Positions 51,966-60,346 of a stretch of DNA of 64,000 bases are shown here, piece by piece. How positions within the stretch are numbered: position 1 is the first letter of the stretch; each line of letters begins with the position of its first letter. This DNA is from Bacillota bacterium. Lineage in GTDB: Bacteria; Bacillota; Clostridia; Lachnospirales; Lachnospiraceae. Under the pieces are notes generated by a model. The model saw only the letters and a program-made list of their open reading frames with translations, was not told where the DNA came from and ran no database searches. The DNA lies in contig JAEXGM010000052.1 of NCBI GenBank assembly GCA_023450835.1, forward strand, positions 1 to 64,000. Direction: 5' to 3'. The position numbers and the translations under genes are program-made.

Positions 51966-53267
51966 GTGCAAATAGACTTAAGCGGATTTCATGGAACTTG
52001 TAATTGCGGCAGAACCCATGAGATATTTGTAAAGGATATACTAATTGAAGAAAATGCATTAAAGAAACTTCCCGATAAAATAAAGAATATACATAAAGGG
52101 TCAAATTCCAGCATTGCAGTTATCTGCGATACCAATACATATCAAACAGCAGGAAAGCTAATTGAAAAACTGCTGCCGGAATCAGAATTCGTTATACTTC
52201 CGGCCAGTGAGCTCAGAGCAGATAATACAGGTCTGGCATTGGCTAAAAAAGGGCTGTTAGCTTCCGGCAATACAGAATTGATCATTGCGGCAGGTTCCTG
52301 TACAATTCACGAAATCAGCAGGTATCTGGCGAAAGAATTTTGTATTCCCTTTGTATCGGTTCCTACGGCTGCCAGTGGAGACAGTTATGCTTCTCCGGTT
52401 TCCGTGATAAATTGGAATGGATTTAAGAAAGTGACTCCGGGGGTCTCGCCGGTTTTAGTTGTTGCAGATACATTGATTTTTGCAAAGGCGCCTTACAGGC
52501 TTACTGCCGCAGGTATATCCGCCATGCTTGGGAAATACACGGCGATTACAGATTGGGAGATTTCCCATATGGTAACAGGAGAATATATCTGTAACCGGGT
52601 CTGTGAGATGGAAATGGCGGCATTAAAGGATATATGTCTTTGTATCAATGACTTAAAGGGAGATATGAAGGAAGCAGGTACCATAGAGGCCTATGAGAAA
52701 TTAATCTATGCCTTGTTATTGTCAGGAGTTACCATGCAGATGGTCGGCAGTTCAAGATTTGAAGGGCGTATGTTATCTCAAATATCGGATTTTCAGGATA
52801 TAGAGACGGGCGATACAAGTCTGGATGTTAATCATGGAGAAAAATTTTCTTTAGGATTAATGATGGCAGTACATACCTATCATAAAATCAAAGCCTCTAT
52901 AAAAAATGGAATCTATAAGGCAATACCTTATGACAGTATTGCATATAACATAATAGAGGAAGGTTTCAGAAAGAAAAACGGTTATGATGAAATCTCTGTT
53001 GCAGAAGTTCAGGAAGAGTCCTTTGAGCTGCTGGCAGAAAGTAAATCAGGCAGCCAGCGGCCTTCTATTGCAGGCGTTCTTGATAAATTACCTTCTGAAG
53101 CAGAGCTAATAAAATTAATGACAGCAGCCGGCTGCAAAAATAAAGAAAGTGATATGAAGTCAACGGATATATGGTCCCCGATAACCTTGCGGCTGGTGCC
53201 CTATGTACGGAACAGAGTAGAACTGATCAGGCATTCAAAACTTTTCAAAATGAAAAATGAGACATAA
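51966..53267 (+). CDS. glycerol-1-phosphate dehydrogenase homologue, AraM/EgsA-like
   Basis: A 433-residue member of the sn-glycerol-1-phosphate dehydrogenase family (CNCGRTHEIFV N-terminus, PTAASGDSYASP with D139). The family reduces DHAP to G1P. Two expected motifs are changed. The nucleotide loop GSGTIxD reads GSCTIHE, and the segment that normally carries the zinc-binding histidines (SEHHISH) reads LSQISD at about 270-275. H290 (NHGEK) remains. The protein may be catalytically altered or inactive. It starts with GTG at 51966 behind AGGGAGGG and stands alone. Confidence 0.82.
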   Translation: MQIDLSGFHGTCNCGRTHEIFVKDILIEENALKKLPDKIKNIHKGSNSSIAVICDTNTYQTAGKLIEKLLPESEFVILPASELRADNTGLALAKKGLLASGNTELIIAAGSCTIHEISRYLAKEFCIPFVSVPTAASGDSYASPVSVINWNGFKKVTPGVSPVLVVADTLIFAKAPYRLTAAGISAMLGKYTAITDWEISHMVTGEYICNRVCEMEMAALKDICLCINDLKGDMKEAGTIEAYEKLIYALLLSGVTMQMVGSSRFEGRMLSQISDFQDIETGDTSLDVNHGEKFSLGLMMAVHTYHKIKASIKNGIYKAIPYDSIAYNIIEEGFRKKNGYDEISVAEVQEESFELLAESKSGSQRPSIAGVLDKLPSEAELIKLMTAAGCKNKESDMKSTDIWSPITLRLVPYVRNRVELIRHSKLFKMKNET

Positions 53268-53276
53268 AGTTAGAAT

Positions 53277-53345
53277 GAAATCAAAAATAAATCCAAATGA
53301 AATTAAAAGTAATCTAAGAATAAATTTAAATGAAATCAAACGATA
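53277..53345 (+). repeat. degenerate A-rich tandem repeat
   Basis: Two to three imperfect copies of an AAATGAAAT-rich unit of roughly 30 bases lie between the araM-like gene and its terminator. There is no coding signal. Confidence 0.4.
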
Positions 53346-53362
53346 AATATAAAAGTTGTAAT

Positions 53363-53398
53363 AAAAAAGATTAACCCTGAAAATGGTTAATCTTTTTT
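53363..53398. terminator. strong terminator after the araM-like gene
   Basis: A perfect 14-bp stem (53363-53376 with 53385-53398) whose arms include A- and T-runs, so it can work in either direction. Confidence 0.9.
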
Positions 53399-53515
53399 AT
53401 GTTATGGTTTTATGATATTTTAAATTAGAATTGGGAATATTAAAAACTATCACGATGAGAATATATAAAAATGTGAGCAGCGAAAGAAATTATGATATAG
53501 ATGTGAGGAGATGCC

Positions 53516-54244
53516 ATGAGTAAAAACGAAACCAAGGTTGAGAGAGAGAAGGAAGAAAAGGAAAAGGTAGAGTTAGACGATGGTAAGATTAGAGAATTCG
53601 GACAAACAACTCTGGTAAATGAAGAGAGAAAATCTAAGATACATCTGCTCTCTATTATAGGAGAAATCGAAGGTCACGAATGCCTGCCCCAGCATAATAA
53701 GACAACAAAGTATGAACACGTTTTACCGCAGCTTGCTGCAATAGAAGACAGTTCGGATATTGACGGACTGCTGATTTTAATAAACACGGTTGGAGGAGAT
53801 GTGGAAGCGGGACTTGCAATTGCAGAGATGATAGCATCTTTAAGCAAGCCTACGGTTTCATTGGTATTAGGAGGAAGTCATTCTATCGGAGTTCCGCTGG
53901 CGGTGTCTGCAAAATATAGCTTCATCGTTCCCACTGCAACTATGATTATCCATCCGGTGCGAATGAATGGCACAGTGATAGGGGTTTCACAGACTTATGA
54001 TTATTTTGAAAAGATACAGGATCGGATATTGAATTTTGTATCGACGCATTCAAAAATTGAAAAGGAAAAATTAAAAAATCTCATGCATAATACCAGTCAA
54101 CTGGCTAAAGATGTTGGATCTATACTGGTAGGTATTGAAACAGTAGAAAATGGTATTATTGACGAGGTCGGTGGGATTAAGGAAGCCTTAAGTAAATTAT
54201 ATGAATTAACAGGAAGAGGTGAGAAGGAATGCTCTACACCGTAG
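53516..54244 (+). CDS. tepA: ClpP-like serine peptidase TepA
   Basis: A 242-residue ClpP/crotonase-fold peptidase. TepA degrades processed signal peptides and supports secretion and sporulation in Bacillus. The N-terminal 30 residues are strongly charged. The nucleophile is S123 in GGSHSIGVP, and the catalytic His is H146 in MIIHPVRM. Gene order tepA-ylzJ-spoIIIE is the same as in Bacillus. Its end overlaps ylzJ by 16 bases, implying coupled translation. Confidence 0.9.
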   Translation: MSKNETKVEREKEEKEKVELDDGKIREFGQTTLVNEERKSKIHLLSIIGEIEGHECLPQHNKTTKYEHVLPQLAAIEDSSDIDGLLILINTVGGDVEAGLAIAEMIASLSKPTVSLVLGGSHSIGVPLAVSAKYSFIVPTATMIIHPVRMNGTVIGVSQTYDYFEKIQDRILNFVSTHSKIEKEKLKNLMHNTSQLAKDVGSILVGIETVENGIIDEVGGIKEALSKLYELTGRGEKECSTP

Positions 54245-54474
54245 TACCTCTGGAAAGAATCTACACCGATAGAACAGATGCGCTCATTAAGTCGAAAGAT
54301 AGCAAGACAGAGCCGACTAATGTAGAACGAAGTGGATTTGGTGTAGAACATGGCAGAATATATACCAGACGAGAGGGTGAGAACTATATCATTGAAGGTA
54401 TACAGTCTACAGATATGCAGGATTATCTGAATCCCCAGTATTCCCCGGGGAATAATTTTCCTTGCAACAAATAG
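54229..54474 (+). CDS. ylzJ: YlzJ-like small protein
   Basis: An 81-residue protein beginning MLYTVVPLERIYTD, the hallmark of YlzJ-like proteins found between tepA and spoIIIE in sporulating Firmicutes. The function is unknown. It overlaps tepA by 16 bases and has GAAGGA as ribosome site. The -35 of the ftsK promoter lies inside its last codons. Confidence 0.85.
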   Translation: MLYTVVPLERIYTDRTDALIKSKDSKTEPTNVERSGFGVEHGRIYTRREGENYIIEGIQSTDMQDYLNPQYSPGNNFPCNK

Positions 54475-54490
54475 GGTTTAAGGGTATAAT
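54462..54490 (+). promoter_or_regulatory. promoter of ftsK/spoIIIE
   Basis: A -35 TTGCAA (54462-54467), 17-base spacer and -10 TATAAT (54485-54490), starting inside the end of ylzJ. Confidence 0.75.
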
Positions 54491-54506
54491 AAAATTATGG
54501 TAATTC

Positions 54507-54556
54507 CCTGAAAGAATAAGACGGGAGATGATGGTTTTCCTTCATATTCTTTCAGG
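54507..54556 (+). promoter_or_regulatory. hairpin in the ftsK leader
   Basis: A perfect 12-bp stem (54507-54518 with 54545-54556), extended by two more pairs past a bulged C, with a 26-base loop. No T-run follows, so it is not a plain terminator. It is about 100 bases before the start codon. Confidence 0.55.
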
Positions 54557-54657
54557 AAATAGTGTGAAGGCATTTTTAATGGCTGTCAAAAGATCGGGAA
54601 AGCAGCAGGCAGCTGCGGTGTTCCGGGTCTATTTTTAAGTTTAGGGAGGGTTTAGGT

Positions 54658-57447
54658 TTGGCTGCCGAAAAAAGAAAAAATAATAGTTCTGCCAGAAAAA
54701 GGACAAGCACTGCCAAAGGGCAAAGCGGCAGAAAGAATATACATAAAGGAAAAAGAAAAGCTGCAAAAAAGGATAATATGTTCAGGGATGAAGTCACTCT
54801 GGTTACAAGCCTCGTTATTTCACTTCTGTTGATACTTAGTAATTTTAATTTAAGCGGAATAGTCGGAAAGTGGATTAATAGTTTTACATTTGGTATGGTG
54901 GGCTTCCTTGCCTATTTGCTTCCGTTCTTTCTGTTTTTTTCTGTTGCATTTGGTATTGCAAACAGAGGGAACCGGGCAGCATATGTTAAGATTACCACAG
55001 CAGCTTTAAGCGGAATTGTTCTGGCTGCCATCATACAATTAATTCAGACAGGATATCCCAAGGGAACAAGGCTTATCGACGTCTATCTGGAATCTGCCGG
55101 CAAAAGAAATGGCGGCGGACTGGTTGGAGGGTTATTGCTCAGTTTGATTAAGCCATTATTTGGTCTGGCAGGCAGCTATGTGGTGCTGTTTGGTATTATG
55201 GCGGTATTTATTGTCCTGTTTACAGGAAAGTCCCTGTTCAAACCTCTTGGACAAAAGAGTGAAGCAGCCCTTCTTCAAATGAAAGAGATGAAGAGATTAC
55301 GGCAGGAAGAAATATTGGAACAATCCGGCGGGGAAGAGGAAAACCTGCCTAAAAGAAAGGCAAGAATCATCTCCTTCCAAAAGAATAAAGAACAGAACGA
55401 AAAAAGTGGAGATGCTTTTGCAAATACTGTTTTAGAGAATGAGAAAACAGAAGATGTGATAGAAGGAAGAAAAGGAAAAGCTTCCAGAAAGAAAAAGGAT
55501 GAGGGTAAAGCGGCTGTAGAAATGCAGGAAATAACCCCAAGTATGGCGGAAGATTTTCCGATTCAGGAGGCTGACATGGGATTTGTTCTGCATGCGGAGG
55601 CCAGAGCTTCAGAACCTGAATTTATGAAATCAGATAATATCTCAATCATGCCCTTTGCTGACGGGTCACCGGCAGACAGTAATGCGGATATCTTTTCCGC
55701 TTTTGATTTGAAGGTGCAGCAGGAGGCCGATAATGTATTAAAAGAGAAAGAGGAGCAGCAGACAGAGAATGAATTCCCTTTAGGCAGCATGATAGAAATA
55801 GATAGAGCAGAAGAATATAAAGATACTGCGGATGAATATGAGGCATTCCAGGCGGAAGACTTAAAGGATACTCCCGCAAAACGACAGCAGACAGAGAAAA
55901 AAGGCAAAGAGAATGGAACAGCGGAGGAGCTGTCGGGATTAGCCAGTGAGATGAATCTTAATCAGCAGGCTCCGGTAAAGGAATATGTATTCCCTCCTTT
56001 AGACCTTTTGGCGAAACCAAAGGGTAATGCCAAGGGCATTTCTGAGAGAGATTTAAAGGAAACGGCTCTTAAACTCCAAAAGACGCTGGAAAGCTTTGGC
56101 GTAGGCGTTGCGGTTACCAATGTAAGCTGCGGGCCGTCTGTTACCAGATATGAGCTCCTCCCGGAACAAGGAGTTAAGGTAAGCAGAATAACCGGACTTG
56201 CCGATGATATCAAACTCAATCTGGCAGCGGCAGATATTCGTATTGAAGCTCCTATCCCCGGAAAAGCAGCGGTTGGAATCGAAGTTCCCAATAAAGATAA
56301 TTCAATGGTATTATTCCGCGAACTTATAGACAGCAATGAATTTAAAGGACATCCTTCTGATATTGCCTTTGCTGTGGGAAAGGATATCGGAGGACAGACC
56401 ATTGTTACCGATATTGCAAAGATGCCCCATCTGCTTATAGCAGGGGCCACGGGTTCCGGAAAATCCGTATGTATAAACACTTTGATAATGAGTATTTTAT
56501 ATAAAGCAAACCCTTCTGATGTAAAAATGATCATGGTTGATCCCAAAGTGGTAGAGTTAAGCGTATACAATGGGATTCCCCACTTATTGATACCGGTAGT
56601 TACTGACCCTAAGAAGGCTTCTGCGGCACTTAACTGGGCTGTTATGGAGATGACGGAACGCTATAAGAAATTTGCGGATCTGGGTGTAAGAGATGTGAAG
56701 GGATATAACGATAAGGTTGCTACTGTGGCAGAATATCAGGATGAAAGATATCAGAAGCTGCCTCAGATTGTTATTATAGTAGACGAGCTTGCAGACCTTA
56801 TGATGGTGGCACCCGGAGAAGTGGAGGATGCTATTTGCCGGCTGGCCCAGATGGCTCGTGCGGCAGGACTTCACCTTATCATTGCAACCCAAAGACCGTC
56901 TGTTAATGTTATTACCGGTCTGATTAAGGCAAATATTCCTTCCAGAATTGCATTTTCCGTATCCTCGGCTATTGACTCCAGAACGATTATCGACGGCTCC
57001 GGTGCAGAAAAGCTTCTCGGTAAGGGAGATATGCTGTTCTTCCCTTCCGGTTATCCCAAACCTGTACGTGTACAGGGAGCATTTATTTCAGATAAGGAAG
57101 TAAGCGAAGTTGTCAGGTTCCTGGCAGAGACCAATAGCGGTGCGGAATATAGTGAGGAAGTTGCCGGTAAGATTGCAAATGCCCAGACGGGAGAGAACAG
57201 CGCGGTAGCAGGCGGCGGCAGTGAACGGGATGACTATTTTATAGAAGCCGGTAAGTTTATCATTGATAAGGATAAAGCCTCTATCGGAATGCTGCAGCGA
57301 GTATACAAAATCGGCTTTAACAGAGCGGCAAGAATTATGGACCAGCTGGCAGAGGCCGGCGTGGTGGGACCGGAAGAAGGCACGAAACCAAGAAAGATAT
57401 TGATGTCTTTGGAAGAATTTGAGCAGTATGTGGACGAATATTATTAA
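54658..57447 (+). CDS. spoIIIE: FtsK/SpoIIIE DNA translocase
   Basis: A 929-residue membrane-anchored ATPase that pumps chromosomal DNA through the division or sporulation septum. The start is TTG at 54658 behind AGGGAGGG. The basic N-terminus is followed by about four membrane helices (45-185), a long acidic, low-complexity linker (about 200-430), the alpha domain, the beta motor domain with Walker A GATGSGKS (596-603) and Walker B VIIVDELADLM, and a C-terminal gamma winged helix (about 860-929) that reads polar DNA signals. Context with tepA-ylzJ favours SpoIIIE. Confidence 0.95.
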   Translation: MAAEKRKNNSSARKRTSTAKGQSGRKNIHKGKRKAAKKDNMFRDEVTLVTSLVISLLLILSNFNLSGIVGKWINSFTFGMVGFLAYLLPFFLFFSVAFGIANRGNRAAYVKITTAALSGIVLAAIIQLIQTGYPKGTRLIDVYLESAGKRNGGGLVGGLLLSLIKPLFGLAGSYVVLFGIMAVFIVLFTGKSLFKPLGQKSEAALLQMKEMKRLRQEEILEQSGGEEENLPKRKARIISFQKNKEQNEKSGDAFANTVLENEKTEDVIEGRKGKASRKKKDEGKAAVEMQEITPSMAEDFPIQEADMGFVLHAEARASEPEFMKSDNISIMPFADGSPADSNADIFSAFDLKVQQEADNVLKEKEEQQTENEFPLGSMIEIDRAEEYKDTADEYEAFQAEDLKDTPAKRQQTEKKGKENGTAEELSGLASEMNLNQQAPVKEYVFPPLDLLAKPKGNAKGISERDLKETALKLQKTLESFGVGVAVTNVSCGPSVTRYELLPEQGVKVSRITGLADDIKLNLAAADIRIEAPIPGKAAVGIEVPNKDNSMVLFRELIDSNEFKGHPSDIAFAVGKDIGGQTIVTDIAKMPHLLIAGATGSGKSVCINTLIMSILYKANPSDVKMIMVDPKVVELSVYNGIPHLLIPVVTDPKKASAALNWAVMEMTERYKKFADLGVRDVKGYNDKVATVAEYQDERYQKLPQIVIIVDELADLMMVAPGEVEDAICRLAQMARAAGLHLIIATQRPSVNVITGLIKANIPSRIAFSVSSAIDSRTIIDGSGAEKLLGKGDMLFFPSGYPKPVRVQGAFISDKEVSEVVRFLAETNSGAEYSEEVAGKIANAQTGENSAVAGGGSERDDYFIEAGKFIIDKDKASIGMLQRVYKIGFNRAARIMDQLAEAGVVGPEEGTKPRKILMSLEEFEQYVDEYY

Positions 57448-57459
57448 AGAGACTTGGAG

Positions 57460-58368
57460 ATGAAGCGGAGAATGAATTCGAAAAAGGGACTGATTTTAAT
57501 AAATGCATTTTCTAAACTGAAGTCTGCCATGAATCAACCCATTCGTTTAAAGGAAGAATTAAAAGTGCTTGGTATAGAAAGTGACATTAAACCGTGCAGT
57601 GTAGACACGGCTATGATAATTTCCGGCTGCACCAGTTCCTTTCTTAAAGAATATGATTTTATAATCTATTTGGATAAGGATAAATATACTTCAGCCCTTC
57701 TTGAAAAGACAGGAATGCGGCTGTTTAATTCACATGAAGCGATTCTTACCTGTGACGATAAGATGATGACGCACATCGCACTTTCTGATAAAGGAATCAA
57801 AATGCCGGATACTATTCCGGGGCTGCTTTGCTATAATAAGGATGCATCCTTACAGGATGTGTTAACCAGAGTAGAATTAATTGAACAGAAACTTGGTTAT
57901 CCCTGTGTTATAAAGGAGTGTTACGGTTCTCTCGGTTCGGGAGTATTCAGAGCAAATAACAGGAACGAATTATTATCATATATGGAAAAAGTGAAATGCA
58001 AAGAGCATCTGTTTCAAAAAATGATAACATCCAGCGAAGGAAGAGATGCAAGAGTAATTGTTATCGGAGGAAAAGTCGTTTGCAGTATGAAGCGAATTTC
58101 CGACACGGATTTCCGCTCCAATATTGAATTGGGAGGAAGGGCGGAAGTGTTTGACTTACCGCAGTCTTTTAAGGAAGCAGCTGAAAAGGCAGCAACTATT
58201 TTAAAACTGGATTACTGCGGTATTGATTTATTGTTTGGCGAATCCGATGAACCGATTGTATGTGAGGTGAACTCCAATGCCTTTTTTGGCGGCATGGAAA
58301 GTGTTACCGGTTTTAATGTAGCAGGGGCCTATGCCAGATATATGAAAGAAATTATTTATCAAAGCTAG
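57460..58368 (+). CDS. RimK-like ATP-grasp ligase
   Basis: A protein of about 302 residues of the ATP-grasp superfamily, close to RimK-type alpha-L-glutamate ligases. Motifs are CDDKMMTHIALSDKGIKMPDT, GYPCVIKECYGSLGSGV (ATP-binding loop), RDARVIVIGGKVV and CEVNSNAFFGG (Mg ligands). Such enzymes add an amino acid to a carboxylate of a protein, cofactor or peptide. It follows ftsK by 12 bases and is probably cotranscribed. The start is uncertain among TTG 57454, ATG 57460 and ATG 57472. Its substrate is unknown. Confidence 0.85.
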   Translation: MKRRMNSKKGLILINAFSKLKSAMNQPIRLKEELKVLGIESDIKPCSVDTAMIISGCTSSFLKEYDFIIYLDKDKYTSALLEKTGMRLFNSHEAILTCDDKMMTHIALSDKGIKMPDTIPGLLCYNKDASLQDVLTRVELIEQKLGYPCVIKECYGSLGSGVFRANNRNELLSYMEKVKCKEHLFQKMITSSEGRDARVIVIGGKVVCSMKRISDTDFRSNIELGGRAEVFDLPQSFKEAAEKAATILKLDYCGIDLLFGESDEPIVCEVNSNAFFGGMESVTGFNVAGAYARYMKEIIYQS

Positions 58369-58396
58369 GCCGTATTTGAAAACCGGTAAGTTTGCT

Positions 58397-58425
58397 TTGA
58401 CAAATAGAGCACTTTGTGTTAAGAT
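58397..58425 (+). promoter_or_regulatory. promoter of the aspS leader transcript
   Basis: A consensus -35 TTGACA (58397-58402), 17-base spacer and -10 TAAGAT (58420-58425) with an extended TG (58417-58418). The start would be near 58432. Confidence 0.82.
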
Positions 58426-58470
58426 GACAAAAATAAAAAATTAATATTATTACTGAGAAGAGGTAGAATA

Positions 58471-58527
58471 ATGAATCCTTTTAAGCCTTCCTTCATGAAT
58501 AGGGACGATGATAGGCGGCGCTTATAG
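58471..58527 (+). CDS. 18-codon leader ORF with three consecutive Asp codons
   Basis: MNPFKPSFMNRDDDRRRL behind a good site (AGAAGAGG, 58457-58464, eight bases or less from the ATG). Codons 12-14 are GAC GAT GAT. The ORF runs into the left arm of the first hairpin and its TAG stop (58525-58527) lies inside that arm. Together with an aspartyl-tRNA synthetase gene downstream, this has the design of an attenuator leader peptide. No homologue is known to me. An overlapping +1-frame ORF (58508-58594, Gly/Tyr-rich, ending TYGGGILI) has no good ribosome site. Confidence 0.5.
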   Translation: MNPFKPSFMNRDDDRRRL

Positions 58528-58575
58528 CTATGGAAGTACCATAGGTATAAGCGCTTATTTGGCTTGTACCTATGG
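58518..58575 (+). ncRNA. two mutually exclusive hairpins in the aspS leader
   Basis: Segment B (58539-58554) can pair with segment A upstream (58518-58533; 15 of 16 positions pair, loop AAGTA). Alternatively, B positions 58539-58552 can pair with segment A' downstream (58562-58575; 13 Watson-Crick pairs and one G-T, 9-base loop). A and A' are therefore competing partners for B. This is the architecture of an RNA switch, positioned so that a ribosome stalled on the Asp codons would cover A. Confidence 0.7.
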
Positions 58576-58601
58576 CGGCGGGATTCTTATATAATCAGAA
58601 C

Positions 58602-58646
58602 AAAAAGCCACCTGGGTATTTTTTTAAATATTCGGGTGGCTTTTTG
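58602..58646 (+). terminator. intrinsic terminator in the aspS leader
   Basis: A perfect 11-bp stem (58602-58612 with 58635-58645) and T-run, about 170 bases after the predicted transcript start and 212 bases before aspS. GGCTT in segment A' (58561-58565) is complementary to AAGCC in its left arm (58606-58610), a weak possible antiterminator. Confidence 0.88.
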
Positions 58647-58663
58647 TTTAAGGGGGTGATAAT

Positions 58664-58753
58664 ATGCGGCATACAGATTATGCTGGAAAAGATTTAGGGA
58701 AAAGAAAGTTGGTTGGGAAATACACAAATCTTAAAATATTATCAAGAGCATAG
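58664..58753 (+). CDS. 29-codon ORF with near-consensus Shine-Dalgarno in the aspS leader
   Basis: Begins MRHTDYAGKDLGKRKLVG and ends LKILSRA, a basic peptide. AAGGGGGTGAT upstream (58650-58660) differs by one base from the ideal AAGGAGGTGAT, which is the strongest reason to think it is translated. An imperfect 11-base inverted repeat follows (58753-58763 with 58771-58781). No homology is recognised. It might be a second leader peptide, a small protein or the remnant of an old gene. Confidence 0.4.
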   Translation: MRHTDYAGKDLGKRKLVGKYTNLKILSRA

Positions 58754-58857
58754 TGTAAATTATTGAAAGCATAATTCACACAAGTGCCTGCAAAATCCTC
58801 GGCCCAATCCTGAGGCGCATTGGAAAGGGCATGATTATTAGGTTGAAAGGAGTTATT

Positions 58858-60174
58858 ATGAATAATATTGTTGGCAGAACCATTGAAGTGATAGAAGAAA
58901 AAGAACTAAGAGAAAAGACAGGCAGTGTTGCAGAATTTACCGGTTCGGTTTATAAGATAAGAAAAATGAGCGGTTTTTCTTTTGTAATACTAAGAACGGC
59001 AAGGAATCTTATTCAATGTATATTAGATACCGGTAAAAATTCTTACGAAGAGCTTTGTGAAAATGCCTGCGTTCGGGTAAAAGGAATGGTAAGAAAAGAA
59101 GAAAGAGCCCATGCAGGCTTTGAGATTGATATTCTGGAGGTAGAGATTCTTTCCCGGCCGGCAGCAGAGCCGCCGGTAGTTATCAATAATAAAGAAGTAA
59201 AAGCTTCTCTTGAGACCAGACTGGATTACCGTCCCATTACCCTTAGAAACCAGAAAGAGAGGGCTGTGTTCAAAATACAGGAAGGATTTTTAAATGGTGC
59301 GAGAGAATTTCTAAGGAATCAGAAGTTCACGGAGATACACACGCCTAAGATTGTATTTGCAGGAGTGGAAGGCGGGGCGAATATGTTCAGCCTTGAGTAC
59401 TTTGGAAAAGAAGCCTATCTTGCGCAAAGTCCTCAGGCCTTTAAGCAGATGATGGTAGGAGTTTATGACAGAGTGTTTGAAGTCGGTGCCGTTTACCGAG
59501 CGGAAAAGCATGATACAGCAAGACATCTCAATGAATATATGGGATTGGACCTGGAAATGGGCTATATCAGCAGTTTCTATGAGATAATGGAGTTGGAAAC
59601 TGCAATGCTTCAGTCTGTAATGGCATATCTTAAAGAGAATTATAAGGAGGAACTGGAGCTGCTCCTGGTATCACTTCCTGTTATAGAAGAGATTCCCTCC
59701 ATATCTTTTAAAGAGGCGAAAGAATGGATACAGAAAGAGTTTAACAGGGAGATAGTGGACTTCCATGATTTTGAACCGGAGGAGGAAAGACTGCTATGCC
59801 AGTTAGTGAAAGAGAAGACCGGCAGCGAGTTTGTTTTTGTCACTCATTATCCAACGGCTAAGAGACCTTTCTATGCCATGGAAGAAGACAATGACAGAGA
59901 AGTGACTAAGAGCTTTGACTTGCTGTTTCGAGGGATAGAGGTTACCACAGGCGGGCAGCGCATTCATGATTATCATGCACAGGTAGAGAAAATGAAGGAG
60001 CGGGGAATGAATCCGGAGGCTTTTGAAAGTTACCTGATGCTTCACAAATACGGTATTGCTCCTCATGGAGGTCTTGGAATGGGAGTTGAGAGATTCACTA
60101 TGAGTCTGTTAGGCAAGAATAATGTCAGGGAAGCTGCACTTTTCCCCAGAGATATGAATCGGTTGGTACCCTAA
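58858..60174 (+). CDS. aspS: aspartyl-tRNA synthetase, archaeal type, probably non-discriminating
   Basis: A 438-residue class II synthetase that charges tRNA(Asp) and probably also tRNA(Asn) with aspartate for later amidation by GatCAB. It is of the compact archaeal/eukaryal type without the bacterial GAD insert (bacterial AspRS is near 590 residues). An OB-fold anticodon domain (about 1-100) precedes motif 2 (FEVGAVYRAEKHDTARHLNEY) and motif 3 (GLGMGVERFTMSLLG). The OB-fold reads GSVYKIR where discriminating archaeal enzymes have GWV, hence the relaxed prediction. I start it at ATG 58858 behind GAAAGGAG. Confidence 0.92.
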   Translation: MNNIVGRTIEVIEEKELREKTGSVAEFTGSVYKIRKMSGFSFVILRTARNLIQCILDTGKNSYEELCENACVRVKGMVRKEERAHAGFEIDILEVEILSRPAAEPPVVINNKEVKASLETRLDYRPITLRNQKERAVFKIQEGFLNGAREFLRNQKFTEIHTPKIVFAGVEGGANMFSLEYFGKEAYLAQSPQAFKQMMVGVYDRVFEVGAVYRAEKHDTARHLNEYMGLDLEMGYISSFYEIMELETAMLQSVMAYLKENYKEELELLLVSLPVIEEIPSISFKEAKEWIQKEFNREIVDFHDFEPEEERLLCQLVKEKTGSEFVFVTHYPTAKRPFYAMEEDNDREVTKSFDLLFRGIEVTTGGQRIHDYHAQVEKMKERGMNPEAFESYLMLHKYGIAPHGGLGMGVERFTMSLLGKNNVREAALFPRDMNRLVP

Positions 60175-60235
60175 TAGAGAAAGAGGATGTTTAACTAAGG
60201 TCATAATTTAAAATTTATAGTCTTAAACTATATTG

Positions 60236-60281
60236 AAACTCCCAAGGGGCAGAGCAAACTGAAAGGCCTCTTGGGAGTTTT
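60236..60281. terminator. bidirectional terminator between aspS and the HAD gene
   Basis: A stem of about 13 pairs, AAACTCCCAAG..CTTGGGAGTTT with a G-T (60236-60249, 60267-60280), flanked by A- and T-runs so that it serves both convergent genes. Confidence 0.88.
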
Positions 60282-60346
60282 CAAAAACCTGATTAAGATG
60301 AGCTTCAATTAAGTGTTTCTGGAGAGCTTTAGATGGATATAAAATT

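Noticed and set aside
55962..56570. 202-residue minus-strand ORF opposite ftsK
   Set aside because: Lies inside a conserved motor domain and has no ribosome site; an antisense shadow.
58369..58857. T-box riboswitch before aspS
   Set aside because: Expected for a clostridial synthetase, but I find neither the T-box consensus (AGGGTGGNACCGCG type) nor a stem I specifier loop. The leader ORF and competing hairpins fit attenuation better.
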